In this document: in pieces, positions 7,756 to 14,755 of the stretch
How positions within the stretch are numbered: the first letter of the stretch is position 1
How the letters are laid out: every line of letters begins with the position of its first letter
Origin: Desulfomonilaceae bacterium
GTDB taxonomy: Bacteria; Desulfobacterota; Desulfomonilia; Desulfomonilales; Desulfomonilaceae
Assembly (NCBI GenBank): GCA_031082285.1
Contig: JAVHLK010000048.1
Span: 1 to 36,862, forward strand
DNA: 36,862 bases
Reading direction: 5' to 3'
Program-made: the position numbers and the translations under genes
Notes under the pieces: model-generated
What the model saw: the letters and a program-made list of their open reading frames with translations, nothing else
Databases searched by the model: none
What the model was told of the DNA's origin: nothing

Positions 7756-9124
7756 ACGATCGTGTCTCGCCCACGGTGCGTTCGGGAGCCCAATACAGTA
7801 TCGCCATGCCGACCACGGCGCTGCACAGGGATCCCAGAAAGATCGACATCTTGGATTCATCGAATACCGGCGCACCGTGAAAGGCCAGATGAGCGATGAG
7901 CAGGGACATGGTGAAGCCGATGCCGCAGAGCGTGGCCCCGCCGTAAATCTGCCGCCACGTGGTGCCGGTGGGAAACGCACCGAAACCCGTCTTCACAGCC
8001 AACCAGACCGCGGCGAACACTCCCACCGGCTTGCCCACGAACAGACCGATTATGATGCCCAATGACAACGGACTCGTAAAGGTCTTTCCCAACGCCGCCC
8101 ATTCTATGTGCACCCCTGCGTTCGCGATGCCGAACAGGGGAACGATGAGAAACACCACCCACGGATGGAGCGCGGATTCTATGCGCAGCAACGGAGGGAG
8201 GACTCCGTGACACGCACCCTCCAGGGTCTGGATCGCCGCCTGATGGTTCTCATTGGTGTACACACTGTATCCGCAGGACCCCGCACACTCGAATTCATTG
8301 AGAACGCTCCTGGATCGGACCAGAAACGTGTCCGTATCGTATGCGGACCTGGCCGGCGTGGTCATGGCAAGCAGGACCCCCGCGATGGTCGTGTGCACTC
8401 CCGACAGGTAGATCGTTACCCAGAGCAGGATGCCAAGAATCATGTACGGGATGGGACTTCGGAACCCCAATACGTTTGCCGCCGCGAGCGACACCACGAT
8501 CAGCCCGCTCAGCTGCAGGTAATAGATCGAGATGTCCGCGGTGTAGAAAACCGCAATCACCACCACCGCGCCCAGGTCGTCCACAATTGCCAACGCCGCG
8601 ACGAAGACCACCAAGGAGTGCGACACCCGTGATCTGAGCAGGGTCAAGGCGCCGAGGGTCAGCGCGATGTCGGTGGCCATGGGGATGGCCCAGCCCCTCT
8701 GCAGCGGGCTTCCCCAGTTGAATACCGAATAGATCAGTGCCGGAACCAGCATTCCCCCCAGCGCCGCGACTATGGGAAGCGCTGCCTTCCGAAAGGAGGC
8801 CAACTCGCCCACCAAGATCTCACGCTTGATCACCAACCCCACCACAAAAAAGAAGACCGTCATCAGGCCGTCCGTCACCCAGAAGTGAAGCGTTTTCTCG
8901 AACGACCAGTCCCCGATCCCAAGCTTGAGAACACTCTCCCACAATAGTTCATACGAGTGGTTGAAGGGTGAGTTTACCCACACGACTGCCAGTCCCGAGG
9001 CAAGGAGAATCAGCACTCCACTGGAAGCCTGTCTGGAAGCGAAAGCATGAAAAGGCCTTACAAGCAGCTCTCCAAGCGCCTCTCCTTTACGAAAGAGTCC
9101 ATTCTCAATGAACGGCGGTTTCAT
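7742..9124 (-). CDS. nhaA: Na+/H+ antiporter NhaA
   Basis: A 460-residue NhaA-family sodium/proton antiporter of the cytoplasmic membrane. It shows the diagnostic paired aspartates in LAIVDDLGAVVVI (the D163-D164 pair of the E. coli enzyme), the TM4 segment GWAIPMATDIALTLGALTLL, GVHTTIAGVLLA, and the C-terminal GATLCGIGFTMSLLIAHLAF. It is longer than the E. coli protein because of an insert of roughly 60 residues after TM8 (around FLVRSRSVLNEFECAGSCG), a form common in environmental bacteria. The ATG at 9124 has GGGGAT eight bases upstream; a GTG at 9166 is an alternative. It is followed by the overlapping MFS gene, so the two are probably co-transcribed. Confidence 0.95.
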   Translation of the reverse strand: MKPPFIENGLFRKGEALGELLVRPFHAFASRQASSGVLILLASGLAVVWVNSPFNHSYELLWESVLKLGIGDWSFEKTLHFWVTDGLMTVFFFVVGLVIKREILVGELASFRKAALPIVAALGGMLVPALIYSVFNWGSPLQRGWAIPMATDIALTLGALTLLRSRVSHSLVVFVAALAIVDDLGAVVVIAVFYTADISIYYLQLSGLIVVSLAAANVLGFRSPIPYMILGILLWVTIYLSGVHTTIAGVLLAMTTPARSAYDTDTFLVRSRSVLNEFECAGSCGYSVYTNENHQAAIQTLEGACHGVLPPLLRIESALHPWVVFLIVPLFGIANAGVHIEWAALGKTFTSPLSLGIIIGLFVGKPVGVFAAVWLAVKTGFGAFPTGTTWRQIYGGATLCGIGFTMSLLIAHLAFHGAPVFDESKMSIFLGSLCSAVVGMAILYWAPERTVGETRSYDRG

Positions 9125-9375
9125 CAATTCATCCCCACGGTCCTGCTCGGGAGATTCTGTCTTCACGTCGCGTCCGTCATGATGGACAGCGCGGGAAGCA
9201 TGAGGATTCTACCCCATTTCGAAGGTGAACGCCAAGGCCGGGTTCGCATGGGACCGTCGGGAGACCTCATGTGTATTCAGTTATCATTATGGGATGTTAC
9301 CTTCCATCCCTCGGCATACATCAGCCGATTTCTCGTCTTTCCTATTAATATTTTGAAATATATGAGACTTTTTTC

Positions 9376-9404
9376 TTGACATTAGATGATGCGGTAAGTA
9401 TTGG
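9376..9404 (+). promoter_or_regulatory. Putative promoter-like element, first copy
   Basis: TTGACA (9376-9381), a 17-base spacer, then TATTGG (9399-9404). Twenty-three bases later comes GGAGGAAGGG and an ATG at 9439 that encodes only a 17-codon peptide. The -35 match is perfect and the -10 is weak. The layout has exactly the spacing of the element at 9893, so it may be a duplicated or degenerate leader. Confidence 0.35.
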
Positions 9405-9768
9405 AATGAAATTAGAGAGTTTGGCACGGAGGAAGGGTATGTTGAGAAGTAATACCCCTATCACACCGTTTCATCTCAAATTTCCATACTGAACACAGGC
9501 CGCGACCGTCGGGAGTCACGGGGGATTTCGGTTCCCCGCCGCAGTAATCCGGTTCCTCCCGTCAGGAGTGCGGCTCAAGGCCGACAGCGGTCGTACGTGC
9601 GCCCGAAGTGAGCGCAGACACATGACCGGCCGGTAGTGACGTTCACCAGGGGGGGAGGGAATGCGATCGGCAGAGATCCCACGGGTGAGGTCTTGTCCCC
9701 CAGCTCGACATCCCACGTGTGCCGCCGCATTCTTACGTGTGATACTTCAGTAATTCATAGGTACTATA

Positions 9769-9796
9769 TCGTGAATTTAAATCATAATATTCACGA
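9769..9796. repeat. Inverted repeat, possible operator
   Basis: TCGTGAAT (9769-9776) and ATTCACGA (9789-9796) form perfect 8-base arms separated by 12 AT-rich bases. The arm centres are 20 bp apart, about two helical turns, which suits a dimeric regulator. It lies 97 bp upstream of the TTGACA at 9893. No regulator gene is adjacent, so the assignment is inference. Confidence 0.4.
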
Positions 9797-9892
9797 AACG
9801 AATTAGTGCGTCTGAAATACTTGTGATACACCGCGAATTAATCCTCTATCTAGATAAAAGAGCAAACTAGCAGTAATTGTACTCGTTTTTTC

Positions 9893-9921
9893 TTGACATC
9901 GGATACGCTTATCAGATTTAA
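9893..9921 (+). promoter_or_regulatory. Putative promoter-like element for the cysteine-rich exported protein
   Basis: TTGACA (9893-9898), a 17-base spacer, then ATTTAA (9916-9921). Twenty-three bases further is GGAGGAAGGG, which serves the ATG at 9959. The -35 is perfect and preceded by a run of six T; the -10 is poor, so an activator may be needed. Confidence 0.4.
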
Positions 9922-9958
9922 GCAATACCAGTATGTTCGAGCTGGGAGGAAGGGTCAG

Positions 9959-10999
9959 ATGAGAAGAAGACCTCGTACCGTACTGGTATGTCTAGTATTT
10001 CTGTACATTGCGTTTCCACTTATTGCCGTTTCCGCGGATCGCGACGCTCTCCACGTCATTGTGAATCCAACACCTCAACACGCTGCAACCGCGCCACCGA
10101 TCGTCGCACGACAGGGACTGTTCGACACGACGCGGGACGAGGCGATGTTCCAAACCGCGGCCTATGCACCGCCGCTCCATTCACGCGGCACGTCCTTTTA
10201 TCCCAACAAACCCGTCACCAAATGCAAGACCGCGATGTGTCCGGTCGTACCGGTCCCTACGGGACCGTCGTGCACACTGCCGCAACGTCGGTGGCGGCAA
10301 TGGGAACTGAGTGCTCAGACCTTTTACGCTCGGGTGCGTGGAAAACTCTCCTGGGTGGATCCCTGGTCCGGGTTCGTGCATCCCGACTTGGACTTCAACG
10401 ACGGCATGGGGCTGCCCGGTCACGAGTGGCTCATGGAATATTCGGCCCGCTATCAATTTCGTCCCCACTGGTCGTGCTTCTATTCGATCATGCCCTTTGA
10501 AATGAATGAACGCTTCCAGAATCCCAATTTCCCCGGGATCGTGTTCCATACCAAATGGGAGCATGTGTACCAGCGAGTCGGCATCATGTATCAGCCCATC
10601 GTTACGTGCAACGCGTCCGTCTCGATCTACAATACGTGGCTGTTCATGGATCAGAAGTTCAGTCTCAACTCGGGTTCCCATTGTGCGCGGAACAGTACGA
10701 TCAGAGTGGATCGCACGAGGCACATGATCATGTCCGGCATCGAGCTCCAGAAGTGCGTACGAACCTTATGCAACGGCGGCACCTTGTCGTGCGACGCAAG
10801 GGTGGGCCTCGGCTACCTGGACGACACCTTCGGCCTGGACGTGCAGGCGGGTTTTCGATTCAGCGTGCCGATGAACTGCGGCCGATGGGGATACGCGCGA
10901 GGTGGGTATCGACTGGTCGAGTTCAAGGAAGACCGCAACGACCTTCGTATGGATCACTCGTTGGAAGGCTGGTTCGCGGAACTGGGCCTTATATTCTAA
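9959..10999 (+). CDS. Cysteine-rich exported protein, probable outer-membrane beta-barrel
   Basis: A 346-residue protein with a signal peptide (MRRRPRTVLVCLVFLYIAFP then LIAVSA). The second half alternates aromatic and polar residues in short strands (LMEYSARYQFRPHWSCFYSI, GIMYQPIVTCNASVSIYNTW, GYARGGYRLVEF) and ends in the phenylalanine terminus LGLIF typical of barrels inserted in the outer membrane. Ten Cys occur in the mature part, an even number that could pair as disulfides; this is unusual for a porin-like barrel. GGAGGAAGGG precedes the chosen ATG. I do not recognise the family. It is transcribed alone, downstream of an AT-rich region with promoter-like and operator-like elements. Confidence 0.7.
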   Translation: MRRRPRTVLVCLVFLYIAFPLIAVSADRDALHVIVNPTPQHAATAPPIVARQGLFDTTRDEAMFQTAAYAPPLHSRGTSFYPNKPVTKCKTAMCPVVPVPTGPSCTLPQRRWRQWELSAQTFYARVRGKLSWVDPWSGFVHPDLDFNDGMGLPGHEWLMEYSARYQFRPHWSCFYSIMPFEMNERFQNPNFPGIVFHTKWEHVYQRVGIMYQPIVTCNASVSIYNTWLFMDQKFSLNSGSHCARNSTIRVDRTRHMIMSGIELQKCVRTLCNGGTLSCDARVGLGYLDDTFGLDVQAGFRFSVPMNCGRWGYARGGYRLVEFKEDRNDLRMDHSLEGWFAELGLIF

Positions 11000-11155
11000 G
11001 TACGCAACTCCGGGAACCCGTCGACAAGACATGCGTGGCGTCCCGCCGGCCAAGGAGCTCTTGTCACAACCGTTGAGACGCCTGCCTTTTTCTCATGAGG
11101 ATGCCGGCATCTCTATTGAATCTACGGTCCAACAGTGATTGAGTGCAGTGAGGTA

Positions 11156-11164
11156 TGGTATACT
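11156..11164 (+). promoter_or_regulatory. Extended -10 promoter candidate for the MNT-HEPN pair
   Basis: TGG followed by TATACT (11159-11164) forms an extended -10 element 43 bases before the ATG at 11208. No good -35 is visible, as is normal for extended -10 promoters. Confidence 0.35.
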
Positions 11165-11207
11165 TGGAATAACCGGTCGTTTCGGTGCGAGGAAAGGAGC
11201 CCGAGGC

Positions 11208-11501
11208 ATGACGAGAGAAGAAGCCGTAACACGCCTAGTCGCGCACCAACAGGAATTGCAGGCTCGAGGCGTTAAATCGTTGGCCCTGTTCGGGTCTGTG
11301 GCGCGCGGTGACGCGGACCGCTCCAGCGACGTGGACGTGGTGGTTGAGTTGGATCGACCCGTCAGCCTCTTTGGTTTGAGCGACATCAAGCACATGATTC
11401 AGACAATACTCGCTGCCGAGAAAGTGGATCTCATAACTCGTGACGGCATACATCCCGCGCTGAAGGACATTATTTTCCTCGAGGCCGTCGATGTCATCTA
11501 G
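11208..11501 (+). CDS. mntA: MNT-type nucleotidyltransferase antitoxin (MntA-like)
   Basis: A 97-residue minimal nucleotidyltransferase. It carries the active-site signature LFGSVARGDADRSSDVDVVV (G-S, ten residues, then D-x-D), which in characterised MntA proteins transfers AMP to the partner HEPN toxin and neutralises it. GGAAAGGAG and GAGG lie upstream of the ATG at 11208. It overlaps the downstream HEPN gene by 11 bp, the usual arrangement of this two-gene module. All catalytic residues I can identify are present, so the antitoxin should be active although its partner appears broken. Confidence 0.88.
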   Translation: MTREEAVTRLVAHQQELQARGVKSLALFGSVARGDADRSSDVDVVVELDRPVSLFGLSDIKHMIQTILAAEKVDLITRDGIHPALKDIIFLEAVDVI

Positions 11502-11837
11502 ACGGTGGAAATTCTTTCTCGAGGATATACTCAACGCCATCGAACGTGTCCAGGCCTACGTGGCGAACACGTCGTTCGAGGAATTCTCTCGGAACGATCT
11601 TCTGTCGGCCGCGGTCGAGAGAAAATTCATTGTGATTGGAGAAGCCGTGAGGCATATTCCTGACGAAATCAAGAGTTCGTACCCCGCGGTTCCCTGGCGT
11701 CAAATGGCCGACATGCGCAACCTCGTTGCACATGCTAGTGGGGTATTAATCCGCGCACTCTGTGGGACACCATCCATCAGGACTTGCCGCCTGTAATTCC
11801 CTTGCTCAAGGAGATCGTCGCAGAGTCGCCCGACTGA
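11491..11837 (+). pseudogene. HEPN (DUF86) toxin, frameshifted near its C-terminus
   Basis: The frame from 11491 encodes a clear HEPN/DUF86 start (RRWKFFLEDILNAIERVQAY), an internal IGEAVRHIPDEIKSSYPAVPW and the catalytic R-x4-H motif in RNLVAHA. After the codon near 11739 the frame changes to an unrelated tail and stops at 11796. In the frame one base away the family's normal C-terminus continues from 11739 (WGINPRTLWDTIHQDLPPVI then PLLKEIVAESPD) to a stop at 11835-11837. One base is therefore missing at about 11736-11740. The RNase motif is still encoded, but the last 33 residues are lost. Either the toxin is inactivated, or there is a sequencing error or programmed frameshift. Confidence 0.8.
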
Positions 11838-11904
11838 ATCTGTCACCTACCGGGCAGTTCGGGGGACTCGCCGCCGCTCCTGTCTACAGGGCAGCTATTC
11901 TCTC

Positions 11905-11984
11905 ATGGCATGGCTCAGTGAATTTCGGCGTCGAACTGGACCTCACTCGCGATCCAAGTCCGGTCCGGAAAGTTTTTCTCCATG
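11905..11984 (+). pseudogene. Relic of a Phd/YefM-type antitoxin C-terminus
   Basis: The frame just upstream of the VapC relic reads FGVELDLTRDPSPVRKVFL, which looks like the end of Phd/YefM antitoxins that pair with VapC toxins (an acidic Leu-rich stretch, then R-D-x-S-P-x-R-x-V). No N-terminal DNA-binding part is readable upstream in any one frame. The position directly before a VapC start fits an antitoxin-toxin pair. This is a family impression from a short stretch. Confidence 0.4.
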
Positions 11985-12209
11985 AGATACCTTCTCGGTA
12001 CGAACGTTATATCCGAACTCGTCTCAAAGCGACCAGACGCGGGCGTAATCCATTGGGTTGACGATGTGCCCCCTGAGCAGATTCATCTCGGTGTCAGTAC
12101 GATCGGGGGCTTTCCAAAGGTATTGCAAGACTCCAGCCGGCCCCCCTTCCTGATCCTCTTTGCAGCGCTTTACCCAACTTGGCAAATGAATTATCATATA
12201 CATGGTTGA
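11982..12209 (+). pseudogene. VapC-type PIN toxin relic, truncated and catalytically altered
   Basis: The first 43 or so residues (MRYLLGTNVISELVSKRPDA then GVIHWVDDVPPEQIHL) are a typical VapC start, where the family has LLDTNVISE. The first PIN-domain metal-binding Asp is replaced by Gly at residue 6. After about residue 43 the similarity stops and the frame runs into unrelated sequence ending at 12209, so the three other acidic residues of the PIN site are absent. It is non-functional on both counts. It sits between the broken HEPN gene and an intact VapBC pair. Confidence 0.7.
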
Positions 12210-12242
12210 GTAATTCGTTGGAGATGCGTGGAGCGCCGAAAC

Positions 12243-12467
12243 ATGAGAAGCACTATTACCGAGCGAGGACAGACGGTCATACCTGCTGAAATACGCCGCC
12301 GATTCCGCTTGGGCCCGGCCGACCGACTCGAGTGGGTGGTAGAGCCTGAGGGAATCCGGGTTGTGCCGGTACGGGCTAATCCCATCGAGGCATTCCGTGG
12401 CCGAGGCAAAGGTGGCGGGACGCAGCGGTTGCTTGCTGAGCGCCGGGAAGAGCTGGCCAAGGAATGA
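12243..12467 (+). CDS. vapB: AbrB/MazE-type antitoxin (VapB)
   Basis: A 74-residue swapped-hairpin AbrB-fold antitoxin. The N-terminal DNA-binding part STITERGQTVIPAEIRRRFR is the classic SpoVT/AbrB motif, followed by GPADRLEWVVEPEGIRVVPV. The C-terminal tail (RGKGGGTQRLLAERREELAK) is the toxin-binding region. It overlaps the next gene by four bases (ATGA), so the pair is translationally coupled. It should bind and neutralise the VapC encoded downstream and repress its own promoter. Confidence 0.9.
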   Translation: MRSTITERGQTVIPAEIRRRFRLGPADRLEWVVEPEGIRVVPVRANPIEAFRGRGKGGGTQRLLAERREELAKE

Positions 12468-12865
12468 AAACCTATCTCCTCGATACATCCGCACTCCTGA
12501 CATTGCGTGACGACGAGCCGGGGGCCGACCGGGTGGCCGAGATGCTCGAGCACGCGCAGGAGGGAGCCGTACGATGTATTGGATGTTTCATTACGCTCAT
12601 GGAGGTGATGTACCGAGTATGGCGGGACGAGGGAGAGGCTGCCGGTCGGTTGGCGCATGAGCAGTGCTTGGCTTTGCCTATTACATGGATACATGAATCG
12701 CCGGATTTGCTCAAACGATCTGCCGAGATCAAGGCATGTCATGCGCTATCCGTGGCGGATGCCTGGATTGCCGCCTGCGCATTGGAGGAAGACGCCCTCT
12801 TGATCCACAAGGATCCGGAATTTCAGGCGGTGGCAGTCGAGCAGGAAGCACTTCCGCTGAAATAG
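12464..12865 (+). CDS. vapC: VapC-family PIN-domain toxin ribonuclease
   Basis: A 133-residue PIN domain of normal length. The conserved acidic residues are visible: D7 in YLLDTSALL, the Glu in ITLMEVMYR, the Asp in SVADAWIAA and a late acidic residue in LIHKDPEF. These bind the divalent metal of the RNase site. Unlike the VapC relic 250 bp upstream, this gene looks intact. The start overlaps the antitoxin stop by four bases. Confidence 0.92.
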   Translation: MKTYLLDTSALLTLRDDEPGADRVAEMLEHAQEGAVRCIGCFITLMEVMYRVWRDEGEAAGRLAHEQCLALPITWIHESPDLLKRSAEIKACHALSVADAWIAACALEEDALLIHKDPEFQAVAVEQEALPLK

Positions 12866-13033
12866 AATTCCCCGAGATACAGGAGAGAATCGCTGCCTCT
12901 TGCCTTCGCCCCTTGCCGGCTGTCTATGGGGTCAGGCCTGACATATTCGCATTTCTACCCGCAAAGAATCGAAACGGATCCGGAGCCGGGACCATGATCG
13001 GTCTCTTGGTGTGACACGAAGAGCACCCGTCAT

Positions 13034-13222
13034 TTACCCAACTCGGCAAGCAATTGGGCCGTAATCTTCGGCGAGTTCAGCCGCTTTTGATTGCAAAATC
13101 AATCCGATCTCGTACCATTTCACGGCTGCAGCCGGACGCATTTCCTTGACGAATTCTTCCGGACTCCTTCTGAGCACCGAGAATGCCCCTTCGGGCAGCT
13201 CGATGATTACCTGTTTCGGCAT
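13034..13222 (-). CDS. UPF0175-family antitoxin, probably truncated at the C-terminus
   Basis: The 62-residue frame begins MPKQVIIELPEGAFSVLRRS and continues SPEEFVKEMRPAAAVKWYEI then GLILQSKAAELAE, matching UPF0175 proteins, which are antitoxins often paired with a PIN-domain toxin. In intact members the SKAAELAG helix is followed by a second helix such as LSRAEFLDAL; here the frame ends in an unrelated tail (DYGPIACRVG) and a stop. A different reading frame there continues for about a dozen residues (ITAQLLAELGK), so a frameshift or junction is possible. No toxin gene follows on the minus strand. An ATG at 13234 is an alternative start. Confidence 0.6.
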   Translation of the reverse strand: MPKQVIIELPEGAFSVLRRSPEEFVKEMRPAAAVKWYEIGLILQSKAAELAEDYGPIACRVG

Positions 13223-13688
13223 GGCGGACCTCACGTTTCACGGCATATCTCTGCTTCAAACATAACCTCTTGCAGGATTCGAAACCATCGCGACTCCGAT
13301 CCTCAGCCGGACAAGCATCGCCGAGCAGTGAGATATCCGGCTTAAGAGAGGGAGTTCCGAATTCGGGTGACACTACACTGCTCTTGTCAACAAGAGAGCC
13401 ATTCTCCATTCTCTCATAGCATGGCTTGGCCCGTCCGTCGCGCATCGTGGTCCCCGACTGTCCGCACGAAGTCGCGCGGCGTGATGTTCGTTCGATGGAC
13501 GTGTTTCATTCGGCATGGGGTGCGACCCGCAGGCCACGGAGGCTTTGTCGCGACGGTTGAGAGTCCGGCCGGGACCTGAGCTGGGCACGAACAGTGAAGC
13601 CCCGAAAGCGATCGCTGCGAAAAAGGTGTCATGTCCCCGGAATTCCCAACGGGCAGCCTCCTGCAAATTGCCGTTGCGCGGTACGCCG
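13223..13688. other. Intergenic stretch without recognisable genes
   Basis: In 466 bases I see several overlapping open frames on both strands, but none has family resemblance, a good ribosome binding site or a compositional signature of coding sequence. No hairpin terminator, promoter or repeat stood out. It separates the toxin-antitoxin patch from the DUF486 gene and may contain decayed coding DNA. Confidence 0.4.
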
Positions 13689-14039
13689 TCAGGCAAACTT
13701 GCCCCGGAAGATGAAAAAGACCGCTGCGACAAGACAAAGACCGGCCCACAGGTAATCTCGTTCCAACGGTTCTCCCAAATAGAACAGCGAAAACGGAATG
13801 AAGACGCTCAGCGTTATGACTTCTTGAATTATCTTCAGTTGCCCTACGGACAAGACGGTATACCCGATGCGATTGGCCGGAACTTGAAGCAAGTATTCGA
13901 ATAATGCGATTCCCCAACTGACCAGCGCTGCAATAACCCATATCTTGTTATTGAGCTCCTTGAGGTGCGCATACCATGCAAAAGTCATAAAGACGTTGCT
14001 GCAAATCAAAAGGATTATGGTTAATGCTACCGGACGCAA
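13689..14039 (-). CDS. DUF486 family small membrane protein (DMT superfamily-like)
   Basis: A 116-residue protein with four predicted membrane helices and the DUF486 signatures: LLICSNVFMTFAWYAHLK in the first helix, ALVSWGIALFEYLLQVPANR, IGYTVLSVGQLKIIQEVITL, and a final FIPFSLFYLGEPL followed by AAVFFIFRGKF. The length is normal for the family. DUF486 proteins resemble half-size drug/metabolite transporters; the substrate is unknown. The gene stands alone and points away from the repeat-bounded bza module. I see no clear promoter. Confidence 0.9.
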   Translation of the reverse strand: MRPVALTIILLICSNVFMTFAWYAHLKELNNKIWVIAALVSWGIALFEYLLQVPANRIGYTVLSVGQLKIIQEVITLSVFIPFSLFYLGEPLERDYLWAGLCLVAAVFFIFRGKFA

Positions 14040-14410
14040 CTATTAAGCCCTTTCTTGCAACGGACGTGTGTTCCGGTTCAGCGGGAGCCGGCCGGGAATC
14101 CCCTCAGCGGATGCTTCCCAGCAAAGCGTATATCGTATCGGAGACACTGCGGTCAAGTATCGGCGCACGTGTTTTCTTAACCCAACGAGGACATATCGGA
14201 GGACCTTTATCGGGCTCTTGTCGCGGTCGGGTTTTCCCTTCTCCCCAGCCGAATTGGTGACATGGGCTCGGTTCAGCGGTAGGTTCAGACTATGAAAGAG
14301 AGAAATCAATGGAAATCAATTGCCTATATCGAGAGGAAGAAGGAAGGAACAAACGAATAGGTGAGAATGAGCAATTCAATTGGTCATGTTCTCGTGTGGC
14401 ATGGCTCCAC
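14040..14410. other. Intergenic stretch upstream of the left direct repeat
   Basis: This 371-base region holds no recognisable gene. It ends exactly where similarity to the right repeat begins (14411), and its own sequence shows no similarity to the 200 bp preceding the right copy. It therefore marks the left outer junction of the repeat-bounded module. Confidence 0.45.
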
Positions 14411-14729
14411 TCAGAGACTGGTGCGGCTCTCCACATGAACTCGTAGCGGCCCAGGACCGTGTCGGAGCTACCGAAAGGAAGAACATCCCCGTTTCACTGC
14501 ATGGTAACCCAACCGCGTCACGTGCTCTTGCAATTGACCTGCATGACTGCTAATGCTCTTAACTCACCGGCAACGGCACATTGTCGCGTTACAATCCTCT
14601 CGGCCCCTTCGCAGCATGCGTGCGGCTCGGAGACCAAGATGAACGGCGGACTCTTTCTCGGCTTGGATTGCGGCTCGGTGAGCCTCAACATTGTCACCCT
14701 CGATGAGAAATCGGGCATGCCTGTCTCGC
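14411..14729 (+). repeat. 319-bp direct repeat, left copy
   Basis: It aligns without gaps to 24116-24434, with 7 mismatches in 319 bases (about 97.8% identity), at a constant offset of 9,705 bp. It contains the upstream region and first 30 or so codons of the activase gene. Homology ends three bases before the cobS stop codon at 14733. The two copies enclose the entire bza-cob operon and its riboswitch. Confidence 0.95.
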
Positions 14730-14755
14730 CGCCTAAACCGAAGCACCCGCGGTAA
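14639..14755 (+). pseudogene. 5' fragment of the acyl-CoA dehydratase activase gene
   Basis: The ATG at 14639 corresponds to the activase start at 24344, with the same GGAG ribosome binding site. It encodes MNGGLFLGLDCGSVSLNIV and the following residues up to PVS, nearly identical to the N-terminus of the 1443-residue protein, including the ASKHA phosphate-1 loop. Homology ends after about 30 codons and the frame stops at 14755 inside the antisense end of cobS. A 38-residue product could be made but would not fold as an ATPase. Confidence 0.85.

Larger units (their letters stand above)
9125..9958. other. Long intergenic region with two AT-rich islands
   Basis: No gene is convincing in these 834 bases. 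Two AT-rich islands (about 9280-9480 and 9720-9900) flank a GC-rich middle and contrast with the GC-rich genome. Each island ends with the same 14-base string TTTTTTCTTGACAT (9370-9383 and 9887-9900), followed about 46 bases after the TTGACA by GGAGGAAGGG and a start codon. The second belongs to the gene starting at 9959; the first opens only a 17-codon frame at 9439. A separate 8-bp inverted repeat lies at 9769-9796. Confidence 0.5.

Noticed and set aside
11491-11796. Intact 101-residue HEPN toxin
   Set aside because: Its last 18 residues are not HEPN-like, while the family's C-terminus reads clearly in the neighbouring frame to 11837.
12930-12960. Palindrome GTCAGGCCTGAC in the gap after vapC as a mobile-element end
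   Set aside because: It is a short isolated palindrome. Similar strings occur beside REP-type or IS200-like elements, but no transposase or partner end is visible.
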